A DNA stretch of 64,000 nt from Ahaetulla prasina (GCF_028640845.1 NC_080539.1:165304236-165368235); one strand, 5' to 3'; shown: positions 1 to 10,050, counted from the first letter of the stretch. Numbers and translations: made by a program. Notes: generated by a model not told the origin, from the letters alone.

Positions 1-400
1 TGGGTTCGCAAAGCCATGTGGCCTGCTCTAATCAGGATCATGCTGTCAACCTTTTAACAAGGCTGCCTCTGAATATCCTTGCCTTAAGCCGTGTTTGAAG
101 CTCGGAGTTTCTCGGGATGTTTGTGCACCACAGGAAAAGGAACGAGATGGATGGCTATATTTGTGTGTGAGCAAAATGCTTCCTGAGGGAGAATTCCTTC
201 CATACGAAAGGTAGACCATTAGAGAACTCTGCGCTTGGCAGAAACTGTTTACAGCACGGTCCTGGATGCTTTGCTGAACAAACTGGTAATCTTACAAAAT
301 GTTCAGCCTTTGTGCTAGAGGGAAGAAAGGTGGGCTGGAGAATTTGTCTCCTTTCATCTGCTCATTGCTCACTTGGCTTCAAGTGGGCCAGTCACCAATA

Positions 401-431
401 GTGTGTGTGTGTGTGAGAGAGAGAGAGAGAT
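401..431. repeat. (GT)n(GA)n microsatellite
   Basis: A short dinucleotide run passes from GT to GA units. It lies in the SIL1 intron. Nothing else is recognised in bases 1-510, which read as unique intronic sequence. Confidence 0.9.
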
Positions 432-533
432 AGAAGATTATCTCGTCTTGCTTCCTAGTGATTTTATGGGTCACCAATGAGCAAAGAGGCTCTGCGAGGC
501 TTCTGTGCTTAGCAATAGCAATAGCGCTTAGAC

Positions 534-1007
534 CAGTGGTTCTCAACCTTTATAGTGCTGCGACCCCTTTAATACAATTCCCCATGATGTAGCGACCCCA
601 ACCATAAAATTATTTTTGTTTTGAATTTATCACGCCTGAAGCCGTATTGGCTAGCGATCTGAACTGCTTGCGGTTGCCTTGAGGACAGAGGCATTAAAGC
701 GGAGACTCCTCCCCTATTAAGTTTAACGCGCCTGAAGCCAGATTAGGCTAGCGATTGGGAGTGATTGCAGCTGGCTTGAGAGGGAGACATCAGAGCAAAG
801 ATTTCTCTCTTTTTTAATTCATCGCGCCTGAAGCCGAATTCGGCTAGCGATTTGAAGAGCCTGCAGCTGGCTTGTGGAGTCAACCATTGGAACGCAATTC
901 TTCGACTCACAAGTATACTTCCCATATTTCCGATGGTCTTAGGTGACCCCTGGCAAATCATCATTCGACCCCCAACGGGGTCCCGACCCACAGGTTGAGA
1001 ACCGCTG
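534..1007. mobile_element. SPIN-type hAT transposon (non-autonomous)
   Basis: The element begins CAGTGGTTCTCAACCT and ends with its inverse AGGTTGAGAACCGCTG, and is flanked by a perfect 8-bp duplication GCTTAGAC (526-533 and 1008-1015). Inside the ends are the blocks typical of SPIN: GCGACCCCTTTAATACA on the left and CCGATGGTCTTAGGTGACCC plus CGACCCCCAACGGGGTC on the right. The middle (about 625-900) does not look like the usual SPIN body: it holds three tandem, diverged copies of a roughly 100-bp unit, each containing CGCCTGAAGCC then GGCTAGCGAT. SPIN elements are known to have moved horizontally among tetrapods, including squamates; the identification here rests on the terminal sequence. 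Confidence 0.9.
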
Positions 1008-1046
1008 GCTTAGACTTATATACTGTCTCATAGTACTTTACAGCAC

Positions 1047-1307
1047 GGATCCTTACCGGGCCACGACCTATTCATAACTGGGCTGTGTGAGTGGCCGCTA
1101 GTGTGCATGCGCTCGCTTGCACAGCCCCACTCGCACAAATATCATGGACGCTTATGGCCCCACTCACATGAGTGTCATGGGTACTCTCAGCCCCACTCAC
1201 ATGAGCAACGGGTGCTCGTGCATATATGCACCTGCCCTTCCCACAAAACCATCCCCTCTTCCCCCAGCTCCAGGCCGCCAACTGAGAAAAGTTTGGAAAG
1301 TCTGTGT
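1047..1307. mobile_element. Probable non-autonomous hAT element
   Basis: A 261-bp segment interrupts the SINE and is flanked by the direct repeat TACAGCAC (1039-1046 and 1308-1315), the 8-bp duplication expected for hAT. The left end reads GGATCCTTACCGGGCCACGA. The terminal repeats are diverged, so the class is assigned from the duplication and the style of the sequence. The inside is rich in CCCACTCACATGAG-like units, and its open frames are chance. Confidence 0.55.
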
Positions 1308-1619
1308 TACAGCACTCCCTGAATGGTTTACAAATGACAGCATGTTGCTCCCAACAATCCAGATCCTCATTTTACTGACCTCAGAAAGATGGAAGGCTGA
1401 GTCAATCTTGAACCAGTCAGGATTGAACTCCAGGCTGTAGGCCACCCGCAATCCTGCATTCTAACCACTGCGCTCTGGTAGCAGAGTGTTCTTGCCTTGG
1501 GCCTATTCATACACATTTGGGCTGGCTGGTTACATTTTCTTCCTGTCTGTCCTTGTTTAAAGAAACTACTGTTATATAGGAAGAAGATTCATTAGCCAAG
1601 ACTTTGTTTGGAGAAGAAA

Positions 1620-1798
1620 AAGAACCGGAGAACCGGTAGCGGAAATTCTGAGTAATTCAGAGAACCGGCAAATACTACCACTGGTTGGCTGGCCCCAGAA
1701 TAGGGTGGGAATGGAGATTTTGCAGTATCCTTCCCCTGCCACACTCACCAAGCCACACCTACAGAACCGGTAGTAAAAAAATTCGGATTTCACCACTG
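1620..1798 (-). repeat. Dispersed 'accggt' repeat (hAT-like non-autonomous family)
   Basis: The sequence contains AGAACCGGTAGCGGAAAT, ATGGAGATTTTGCAGTATCC, CCAAGCCACACC and CAGAACCGGTAGTAAAAAAA, and ends ATTTCACCACTG. Related copies are at 6009-6322, 12790-13045, 38640-38893 and 42268-42345. Better-preserved relatives (17825-17997, 20275-20600, 23774-23910) start CAGTGGTGGG and carry 8-bp target duplications, which points to the hAT class. Confidence 0.65.
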
Positions 1799-3424
1799 TC
1801 CCAGTTTACATTCTCCAGGCCACTTCTGTATTGACAACCCTCTCATTACTCTAATTTTTAGCACTAAGGAGAATTTGCATCCATCCTGGTAACTCGGAAC
1901 TACACCAAGTCTGGATAAGGAAGCTTTTGCACCATTGGGAGTTCTGGAGAACTCCCAATTGATCAATTATTTGGCTGTGGCCTGGCATATTGTGATTTGT
2001 AAAACATGTCTCATGACCTGGGTTCAAATGCTGCTGCTTATACCCCTCTAGATACAGGCACCCCTCGAGTCCTGTTTCATAAATGAGACTCTTGCATATG
2101 AATGAAATGAAAGATAGAAGAGGGGCTCACTTGGTGATTTTGGTCAATTATGTGTGTGTGTGATTATGGTAATTTCACAGATAATTAAAGGCAATCCCAT
2201 TCAAAATTATTCCTCACAACCCCTCTTTTTTAATGTGTCCCAGCTCCCATTGCAGGATGGTCCCCAACATCGCGTCAGAAGGTGGCTCTAACCAGGCCAT
2301 TACAGGGTTTTTTAAATAAGTCAAACCTTTTGGATAGCTTTTGGATAGAATCTGAGGTGATATATAGACTGCCTTTAATACTTTCCATTTCAGCCAGGGC
2401 AGGCTAACAAATGAGAGCCGTGATATTTCCAAATTCAGCTTTTGCACAGAGTATTCAACATCCAAGGGTGAAGTGCGCCCAATTAAACTTCATTCTGTGG
2501 GCTTTGTTGTGTTTTTTCATTGATGTTTATACAGTTAGGCAACTCCTTAGATTAGGAAGGAGACAAGCTGGAAGAGGATGTTTTGATTGGAACATTATGA
2601 TAGCTGTGCTCCCTTTCCATCCCTCCCTCCCTCCGTCCCCCAATAACGCCTTGAAAAAAACCCAAAGATTTTATGCACAGCTGTAACAAATGTAAAAAGT
2701 GACAAGTAGGTCAATATCACCAGCAAATATAATAAAACGAATGGAGGCAGCTGGGAAAAGAAGGTGTTGCAAGACATTTACCTGATGGTGGTAAGAGATC
2801 ATAGCTTGATCATTTGAGGGACTCCCTACTTAGCCAGTTTGAACCGAAAGGGTTGGCGTGCTCCAGATTCCTTCGATTTAAAATGTCATCCCTCAAAACC
2901 CTGGTAGCAGAGTCTGGCCTGAGGAATGAAGCTGTCCCTGAGAGTTGAATGGTTGCCACCATGCTGTTCCGTAGAAGTGTGGTGGTGTGGTGGCTTCTCC
3001 ACCAGGCCTTTGGCAAGGGAGAATGAGACCCCTTGCTTCCTCATATGGCCGTCTTTTATATTTATCTTTTATGTTTTATTGATCTGATTGTAATTTCTTT
3101 GTTGTGAGCTTCCCAGAGTCAGGTGGAAGACATTTAATTTATGAGGATGATGATCCTTGAGTGAAAGCAGAATAGCGGGAAATGCTCATCTTTGGCTAAC
3201 CTGAGGTGAATCACTCTTAGGAAGGCACATGTGGGAGACAGATTTGCAAGTTGTTGACCGGAAAGTTCTCTTTGCGACGTTTTGTAGAACCCCTTTACCA
3301 GGCAGATGGGTGATTAGACGTTTGATGTATAAATACATACATTTCTTTTCAAGCACTTTTCTGAATAGGAGGATTGGCACTAACAGGTGTTTGCATTAGT
3401 ATTAAGAAAGAAATACCTGCCCCT
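1799..3424. other. Intronic sequence with no recognised feature
   Basis: Moderately AT-rich SIL1 intron sequence. I see no coding exon, repeat family or RNA gene. Short open frames here have no recognisable domain. Confidence 0.6.
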
Positions 3425-3735
3425 TCCCTGTTCAGGCACTGTGAAAATTTCAGTATTCCAGTATTTGAGGGGCTCCTACAACGGCGAGGGGTGTGGGTGT
3501 CAAACTATTTTCCAAAGCATCAAAAGGCAAGACGAAAAAGGATGGAAACTAACTAATGAGAGAAGCAACTTAGAACCAAGGAGAAATTTCCTAACAGTGA
3601 AGCAATCAACCAATGGAACAACTTGCCTTCAGAAACGGTGGGTGTTCCATCACTGGAGGCTTCCAAAAAGAGACTGGACAACCATTATCTGAAATGGTAT
3701 AGGGTTTCCTGCTTGAGCAGGAGGGGTTGGACTAG
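3425..3735 (+). mobile_element. CR1-type LINE, 3' fragment
   Basis: Conceptual translation, with frameshifts, matches the extreme C-terminus of the CR1 reverse-transcriptase protein: 'SIPVFEGLLQRRG', 'GWKLTNERSNLEPRRNFLTV' and 'VFHHWRLPKRDW'-like frames, as in the better copy at 61619-62785. It ends in the family tail GGGGTTGGACTAGAAGAT. A second CR1 fragment on the opposite strand abuts it directly, giving a tail-to-tail pair. Confidence 0.85.
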
Positions 3736-4140
3736 AAGATTAACAGAGTTGGAAGGGACCTTGTAGGTCATCCAGTCCAACCTTCCCCCCCCCTCCCACC
3801 CAAGCAGGGGACACTACACCATTTCTGACAAATGGCAGTCCAGTCTCTTCTTGAAAGCTTCCAGTGATGAAGCTCCCACAACTTCTGAAGTCAAGCTGTT
3901 TCATTGGTTGATTGTTCTCGTTCTCGGGAAATTTCTCCTTATTTCTAGGTTGAATCTCTCCTTGTTCAGTTTCCATCCATTATTCCTTTATCTGGCCTTC
4001 TGGTGCTTTGGAAATAGCTTGACCCCTTCATATCTGTGGCAGCCCCTCAAATATTGGAACACCGCTATCGTGTCCCCTGGTCCTTTTTACTAGATTAGCC
4101 ATGCCCAGTTCCTGCAACCGTTCATTGTATATTTTAGCCT
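3736..4140 (-). mobile_element. CR1-type LINE, 3' fragment (antisense)
   Basis: Antisense copy of the same CR1 3' end: it opens with the reversed tail AACAGAGTTGGAAGGGACCT and runs through the complement of the C-terminal CR1 coding sequence (a frame with the reversed 'CGSFITGSFQEETGLPF' region). It is 5'-truncated near 4140. Decayed, with no intact frame. Confidence 0.8.
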
Positions 4141-4159
4141 CCAGTCCCCTAAGACCTCC

Positions 4160-4338
4160 AAGATCCCTTCCAACCTTCCATCCTTTATAAAGGTAGGTAA
4201 AATGAGGACCCAGTTTGTTGGGGGCAATAAGTTGACTTTGTATATAATATACAAATGGATGAAGACTATTGCTTGACATAGTGTAAGCCGCCCTGAGTCT
4301 TCAGAGAAGGGCGGGATATAAATGCAAATAAAAAAACC
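4160..4338 (+). mobile_element. tRNA-derived SINE with L2-like 3' tail (5'-truncated)
   Basis: The piece starts inside the SINE body (CCAACCTTCCATCCTTTATA), passes through TTGGGGGCAATAAGTTGACT, and ends with the stem-loop CCGCCCTGAGTCTTCAGAGA followed by AGGGCGGGATATAAATGC and an A-rich end. Full-length relatives are at 15668-15934 and 58967-59235. The tail matches that of the L2-like LINE in this window. Confidence 0.8.
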
Positions 4339-4680
4339 CTCTATATTTTATATTCTGTATTCTAGGAAGACATATTCACATATTTTCACAGGCTGATGGT
4401 GCTGGACAGTCTTCTGGCATTACAGATAGCATACCTTTGTTACAAAAGCCGAAGCATCACCTAAATTACAAGAAGGAATAGACTGGGAAAACTGAGCTCC
4501 TGAGAAGGAGCAAAGTACACACAGGGAAGATGTACTAAAAGAGAGGCTGGGTTCTTGTGAGCTGTGAAACCAAACCCAAGCAGTTGTGTTGAATAAGCCA
4601 CAGTTGGCTGGGTTCAAGCATAATGCTAACCCTTCAACCGTTGTTCACTATAATGGTGAAATTCACACTACCAACTAAAT

Positions 4681-5010
4681 CAGGGGTCAGCAACCTGCGG
4701 TTCTGGAGCCGCATGTGGCTCTTTCATCTCTCTGCTGCGGCTCCTTGTCGCTGGTCGGTGCCACAATTTTGAGAGAAGCTTCCGGTTGGGGGGAAAGCAT
4801 GGCATGTCAGGAGGCAAGGGGTGGGTTTTCTGTTCGGCTCCACAGTTGATAGGGCTTTTGGTTAGGACAGGTAGAGGAACAAGGCACCACACTAGGACGA
4901 GACTCTGTGGTGGGGGAACAGGACTTCCGGTCGGCTCCAGAATTGAATGGGGGCTTCCGGTTAGGACTTTTGTGTTTAAGTGTTTGAGTGTTTAAGGTTG
5001 CTGACCCCTG
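4681..5010. mobile_element. Non-autonomous hAT element
   Basis: The ends are CAGGGGTCAGCAACCT and the inverse GGTTGCTGACCCCTG. The flanks are AACTAAAT (4673-4680) and AACTAAAC (5011-5018), a 7/8 match to an 8-bp target duplication. The interior has no coding capacity that I can support. The insertion is in the SIL1 intron. Confidence 0.85.
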
Positions 5011-5018
5011 AACTAAAC

Positions 5019-6008
5019 CAAAGGCTGTGAAGGAGTTGGAGGTGACCATAGGGAAGGCATGAGAGAGCTGTTAAGAAACGAAGAAGTGAGTTGTTAAGAG
5101 GGGTTGCACGGACCATCATCTGTCTGCAAGAGAAAGAAACTCAGAATGATCTCCCCTTGATTTTGTTTAGTATAAAATGGGACAGAGAGGAATTTGGATA
5201 GGTTTTCGAGATTCTGTTATTCAATTTTACTACAATAAAAAAGTCTTCCTGGAATCTTTGCCCTGCCCGTTTCTTGACCTGGTCTACCCAAAGGGCTAAC
5301 AAAATCAGACAAATCACACTTTGGCTTGTTATTAAAAATTACAACCCAGTAAATCTGACGTCTGCAACCCTTAACTTTTGGGGCATCAGTGACTTTGTGA
5401 TTAGTGTGCCAGAAATGTATCCATAGCTATGCAATTTTCACTGCAGACGGCACCTTATAATGGCATCTTAATGACATTCTGTTTAGTGTGCCTTACAGGG
5501 AAATGTCAAAGCCACCGCAATAACTAATGCTAATATCTAATTAATGAGATGATTGTTATACTCAAGCAAAAGGGCTGCATGTACTACTACTGTTTTCATT
5601 CCCAGATATTTGTGCTTGAGTCAATTCTGTGAGGGGAATAAAAGCTTGAAAGGGCCTATCTCCGCTTGGGAGTTTGGATGACTCCGAGAGTTGGTTTCTT
5701 TCACACAGTACTTGTGTTTTCAGCACTTCTATGGCAGATTCCCCATGGATGCAATCTGTTGCCTTTCCCCGAGACCTCTTTCCCTGGGGTCTTGCAAACC
5801 AGGATCTCTGTGCAAAGATTATTCTGCCGGCTCCCCAATCTGGAGGAAAATAAATTGAAATCACTGAATAATGAGAGCACAATAATTCTGCCCTCAAGAA
5901 TTGTGTATATTTAGCTTGAAGCACAAATTAAAAGCCTTGGTTTGGGTGTTGGTAGTACTAGTATGTTACAGCAAAATGTAACACACAAGAATTACAGCTG
6001 TTCTGTTC
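5019..6008. other. Intronic sequence with no recognised feature
   Basis: Unique-looking SIL1 intron. Short open frames (for example near 5562-5924) show no known domain and no splice context. Confidence 0.6.
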
Positions 6009-6322
6009 AGTGATGGGTTTCACATTTTTTTACTACCGATTCTGTGGGTGTGGCTTGGTGGGCGTGGCGTGGCATGGCTTGGTGGGTGTGGTTTGGTGGA
6101 CGTGGCAGGGGAAGGATACAGTAAAATCTCCATTCCCTCCCCAATCCAGAGGCAGGTTACTGCAAAATCCCCTTTTCCTCCCGATCAGCTGGGACTTGGG
6201 AGGCAGAGAATAGATGGGGGTGGGGCCAGTCAGAATTTTTACTATCGGTTCTCCAAACTACTCAAAATTTCCCCTACCGGTTCTCCAGAACTGGTCAGAA
6301 CCTGCTAAAACCCACCTCTGGT
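6009..6322 (+). repeat. Dispersed 'accggt' repeat (hAT-like family)
   Basis: Starts with CAGTGATGGGTTTCACATTT and ends AAACCCACCTCTG, the inverse of the start. The body has repeated GTGGCTTGGTGGG units and the block CCGGTTCTCCAGAACTGGTC. Same family as 1620-1798, 12790-13045 and 38640-38893. Confidence 0.7.
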
Positions 6323-6880
6323 TCTGTTATAAGAAATGAGTAAAATTTAAATCACTATTTATTTATCAATGTGTTTGGCCACCCATCTCACCACAAGTTA
6401 AATCAGTAGCACAGTCTCTACAATTGTAATACCGGTATCATTAAGATTATAGGGTTAAGATTATGAAGCCAGAAGTAAGTAGAGTTGAGATTTATGTAAT
6501 GTGAGTGAAGCTAGGGAATAATAACTAAAGATAAAAATAGAAACAACTAACATGAATTGTAAAGCTACTACATTACTAAAATCTGCAGGTAAACTATATT
6601 TCATATTAATATTGAAACTATAATGGTATAATCATGTGGTATAAAGTAAAGCAGTATAGAAATGAATCACAACAACTTCCAAGGCTAAAGAGCTAGAAAT
6701 AAGCAATTAGAAGGAAATTTATAGGCACAGTCTCGTTAATCTGATAGCTCTAATAATTATGGGGAATGAATTGTATCTGTATAGTAATGGGCTATTCATA
6801 ATGAAATAAGCACCTAAACTCTCTCATTAGCTATGTTTATTTCTGGGTGGGGTTTGCACATGATGTAACAGGTTTGGTGG
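6323..6880. other. AT-rich intronic sequence, nothing recognised
   Basis: AT-rich unique intron sequence with no repeat, exon or RNA signature that I can see. Confidence 0.55.
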
Positions 6881-6888
6881 GTCTAAAA

Positions 6889-7086
6889 CAGGGGTGTCAA
6901 ACTGGAGGCCCGCAGGCCGGATGCATTATCTGTAGGCCACGCCCACCGCAGCTCCGCAAAGGGGGAAATGTCGTGATATTTATTTAAGTTCTTCAATCAA
7001 CTCTATATTTTCCTTTGTATTAATTGTTTTTACTTTGACTGTAAACCGCCCTGAGTCCTTTGGGAGAAGGGCGGTATAGAAATCGA

Positions 7087-7162
<76 letters not shown>

Positions 7163-7205
7163 TGTCACGTGACGGCAATGTGACGCCCTGAGTTTGACAC
7201 TCGTA
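6889..7205. mobile_element. Non-autonomous hAT element interrupted by an L2 tail
   Basis: The left end CAGGGGTGTCAAACT and right end GAGTTTGACACTCGTA are inverse. Flanking octamers GTCTAAAA (6881-6888) and GTCTTAAA (7206-7213) match 7/8, as expected for hAT. A short L2-like 3' tail with a trinucleotide run (6970-7163) is inserted within it. Same family as 40187-40686 and 63498-63631. Confidence 0.85.
6970..7163 (+). mobile_element. L2-like LINE 3' tail with (AAT)n
   Basis: Extreme 5'-truncated copy: GACTGTAAACCGCCCTGAGT, then GGGAGAAGGGCGGTATAGAA, then about 75 bp of AAT repeat. The stem CCGCCCT/AGGGCGG is the 3' hairpin shared with the longer L2-like copies and the SINEs. A long open frame of tyrosines on the - strand is just the repeat. 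Confidence 0.85.
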
Positions 7206-7526
7206 GTCTTAAAAAAATAAAGTCATGACAATCAACTGGTAAATAGCATGAATAGGCACAGTAGATTGTTTTCAGCAGCATCTAAATCAGGGGTCTCCAA
7301 CCTTGGCAACTTTAAGACTTGTAGACTTCAACTCCCAGAATTCCTCAGCCAGCTTAGCTTGAAGGGCTACCAATAGATATTTTCTCTGAAGGAAGCAGTG
7401 CTGATTTTCCGTATTTTTCACATCGTTTCATGAGATACATTGTGGGGGAATCTTCAGGAGCAACTTTTCAGGGGCCACAGATGAGAAAAAAAAGGATTGG
7501 TTAAAATTACATTCCTCATATTTCTG

Positions 7527-7805
7527 GCTTACGTCAAGTGCCTGATCTTCGGACCTTTCGTCGTGAGCTTAAAACATATTTATTCATTCAAGCAGGACTG
7601 GCATAAATAGTTGTTTTAAATTGGGGTTTTAATAATATTTTAAATTTTTAAATGTTTTAATAATCGGCCGCACAGTAATAGTTCTTTTTAAATTCTTTTA
7701 ATTGTATATATTCTGTGTTTTATTTTGGCTGTACACCGCCCTGAGTCCTTCGGGAGAAGGGCGGTATAGAAATTTAATAAAATAAAATAAAAATAAAATA
7801 AAATA
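7527..7805 (+). mobile_element. L2-like LINE, 3' end
   Basis: The last coding bases (a frame equivalent to 'QVPDLRTFRRELK') are followed by the 3' UTR, the hairpin CCGCCCTGAGTCCTTCGGGA with AGGGCGG, and an AATAAAATAAAAT tail. The sequence is closely similar to 36905-37180. Confidence 0.85.
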
Positions 7806-8144
7806 CCATTTTGCTAACATTGTCTTGCAAACCCTTTTTGTCCTGCCGTGGATCCATTACATTTCTGTTCAGGCATCATAAAGCATAATTGCCCACTCCC
7901 TTGAAATAGAGGGTTCTGTCCCCAAGTCACAATGAGACCATAACCACTTTGGTAATCGTATAAAAATAATCTTTGTTACATATTGCCCCTCTGGAGTATG
8001 GTGACGTATTTGTAAAATAAGGAAATGTTGGTGTTGCGTCAAGGCATGAGAACGGAAAGAAGTGCAGAAAGGGCATGCATGATGCGACCCAGGAAATGAA
8101 AAATTCATGATGAAGGATGCAGGTTGGTTTGTTTTTGTTCCTAG

Positions 8145-8309
8145 GCTCTTTTTGCTTTGTCATCGATGCTGCGACACTTTCCTTATGCCCAGCAACAATT
8201 TCTCAAACTTGGAGGCCTTCAAGTACTCAGGAATCTTTGCACAGAGAAAGGAATGGAGATACTGTACATCCGCACTGTGACCCTTCTCTATGACTTAGTG
8301 GTAGAAAAG
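8145..8309 (+). CDS. SIL1: SIL1, penultimate coding exon (partial gene)
   Basis: SIL1 is the ER-lumen nucleotide exchange factor that releases ADP from the Hsp70 chaperone BiP (HSPA5); it is built of armadillo-like helical repeats. This exon is 165 bp, phase 0 at both ends. It follows an acceptor (TTTTTGTTCCTAG, AG at 8143-8144) and precedes a GTAAGA donor at 8310. It encodes 55 residues that include [20 protein letters not shown] and [12 protein letters not shown], the strongly conserved SIL1 armadillo segment. The next exon is 6.7 kb downstream, and both read in the same frame. Upstream exons are not in this window: I found none in bases 1-8144. Convergent synteny with CTNNA1 supports the call. 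Confidence 0.96.
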
Positions 8310-8775
8310 GTAAGAGGAGCCATTATACTTTATCTATTATTATATCATTAGCACAAGCCTACCTCTGTAAACAACAAAATACCTTATCCCACTAGACTTG
8401 AAGTCCTGGGCTTGGAAAACTTGGAACTCCGTCGCCTTCGACATGACCTAAGCTTAACTCACAGAATCATCTATTGTAATGTCCTTCCTGTCAAAGACTA
8501 CTTCAGCTTTAATTTCAATAATACAAGAGCAACCAATAGATTTAAACTTAATGTCAACCGCTTTAATCTAGATTGCAGAAAATTTGACTTCTGTAACAGA
8601 ATCATCAGTGCTTGGAATACTTTACCTGACTCTGTGGTCTCTTCTCATAATCCTAAAAGCTTTAACCAAAAACTTTCTACTATTGACCTCACCCCATTCC
8701 TGAGAGGACCATAAAGGGCGTGAATAAGCGCACAAACGTGCCTACCGTTCCTGTCCTATTGTTTTTCTTTTCTTC

Positions 8776-8811
<36 letters not shown>

Positions 8812-8892
8812 TTCTGAGGTTTTCACGGGTGTTTGTATATAGGTCTTTGGTTGTTCGGGTTTTCTCCCGTGTAAAATTGGAAGTGTCTTGGC

Positions 8893-8926
8893 GACGTTTC
8901 GACGAAGTCTCATTCGTCATCTTCAG
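8893..8926 (-). ncRNA. Hammerhead-ribozyme-like motif, left arm
   Basis: Mirror copy of 9832-9865. On the - strand it reads CTGAAGA, T, GACGAA, six-base loop TGAGAC, TTCGTC, GAAAC, GTC. The six-base stem is perfect. The core differs from the classical hammerhead by one extra base between CTGAAGA and stem II. Activity is not shown. Confidence 0.5.
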
Positions 8927-9831
8927 GCTTCAGCTTCGTGCTTCTGGCAGCAATGTGTGATCGCAGCTGTTTCTTCCTTTTAACTGCTAGTTGGGGTTTG
9001 AACTGATTGGGTGGGAGCTTGGCTGTGCTCTGATAGGATGGGGGTTTTTCTGTGATCTGATTGGCTGGGGGTGTGTCCTGTGTTGGTGGGGGCTTGGTTG
9101 TGCTCAGTCTAGTCTGTGCTGCAGGGGGATTTGAGCTGGTGAGCTGCATAGCTGTTGTTTGGCTTTGTGGTCGTGCTACATCTTCATAGTGGGTGTCAGT
9201 CTGCTGCATGAATGGATTGGAGGGGTTTGAAATGGCTAATGTTGCAGCTGCGGTCTGGCTTCTGGTCCTTGGTCGTGCTTCATGATCAGTGTGGGTTTGG
9301 GTCTGCTTTCTGGGTGGATGTGCGGTGGTGACATCCTGTGTGGACCTTGTGAGTGTGGGTCTGGTGTCATTCCTCGTGTTAGGGACTCGTTTGTGAGTTA
9401 GGGACTCACAAGGTCCACACAGGATGTCACCACCGCACATCCACCCAGAAAGCAGACCCAAACCCACACTGATCATGAAGCACGACCAAGGACCAGAAGC
9501 CAGACCGCAGCTGCAACATTAGCCATTTCAAACCCCTCCAATCCATTCATGCAGCAGACTGACACCCACTATGAAGATGTAGCACGACCACAAAGCCAAA
9601 CAACAGCTATGCAGCTCACCAGCTCAAATCCCCCTGCAGCACAGACTAGACTGAGCACAACCAAGCCCCCACCAACACAGGACACACCCCCAGCCAATCA
9701 GATCACAGAAAAACCCCCATCCTATCAGAGCACAGCCAAGCTCCCACCCAATCAGTTCAAACCCCCACTAGCAGTTAAAAGGAAGAAACAGCTGCGATCA
9801 CACATTGCTGCCAGAAGCACGAAGCTGAAGC

Positions 9832-9865
9832 CTGAAGATGACGAATGAGACTTCGTCGAAACGTC
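9832..9865 (+). ncRNA. Hammerhead-ribozyme-like motif, right arm
   Basis: The bases are CTGAAGA (fits CUGANGA), one base T, stem GACGAA/TTCGTC around loop TGAGAC, then GAAAC and a GTC triplet, the canonical cleavage triplet of the family. The short ACGT palindrome would give a minimal stem III, as described for hammerheads in Penelope-like elements, which act as dimers. Stem I is weak (two pairs, GC/GC). The copy at 29234-29267 has the same length and layout with a different stem sequence. Being a ribozyme is inference. Confidence 0.5.
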
Positions 9866-9914
9866 GCCAAGACACTTCCAATTTTACACGGGAGAAAACC
9901 CGAACAACCAAAGA

Positions 9915-9951
<37 letters not shown>

Positions 9952-10050
9952 TTATACCTTTATATACTATATAACCTTTCTGTGTGATAGTTACATATAT
10001 TGTTGTGACAAAATAAATAAATAAATAAATAAAATAAAATAAAAATCTTT

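Larger units (their letters stand above)
511..1480 (-). mobile_element. tRNA-derived SINE remnant split by two hAT insertions
   Basis: The left edge reads AGCAATAGCAATAGCGCTTA and continues as a TATATACTG, TACTTTACAGC block. The right part (1360-1480) carries the segment with 'ccaacaatccagatcctcat' and a 'gaaagatggaaggctgagtcaa' motif, ending in a degenerate reversed tRNA-like head (GGATTGAACTCC, AACCACTGCGC). The same family occurs at 23727-24110 and 37938-38085, so the element is oriented on the - strand. Two DNA transposons (534-1007 and 1047-1307) sit inside it. The family name is not certain. Confidence 0.7.
8837..9921. repeat. Near-perfect 518-bp-arm inverted repeat, possible Penelope-like pair
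   Basis: Bases 8837-9354 and 9404-9921 are reverse complements (paired positions sum to 18758) around a 49-base spacer. The arms encode the same conceptual protein in opposite directions (MQQTDTHYEDVARPQSQTTA onward), differing at about one residue in 99, so the arms are almost identical. Both ends run into (TA)n: 8779-8808 and 9916-9949. Each arm carries a 34-base hammerhead-like motif pointing outward. The readable frame is rich in T, P, Q and K and shows no domain that I can name. Two other loci (14700-14935 and 28803-29345) share the design. Penelope-like origin is inference. Confidence 0.85.
8350..10046 (+). mobile_element. CR1-like LINE 3' end (family X) split by an inverted repeat
   Basis: Bases 8350-8776 encode, with one good frame, the end of a non-LTR reverse transcriptase: LGLENLELRRLRHDLSLTHR, then 'IIYCNVLPVKDYFSF' and 'SAWNTLPDSVVSSHNPKSFN'. 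The 3' UTR resumes after the inverted repeat at about 9950 and ends in GTTGTGACAAAATAAATAAA. The insertion is inside a (TA)n stretch. The same family is at 42527-43975 (longer, - strand) and 55912-56370. The clade is CR1-like by sequence style; I cannot be more exact. Confidence 0.8.

Noticed and set aside
6980..7168. Poly-tyrosine frame
   Set aside because: Translation of the AAT run in an L2 tail.
1..8144. Possible upstream SIL1 exons
   Set aside because: No stretch with SIL1 armadillo motifs and splice sites was found; the upstream exons are presumably left of the window.
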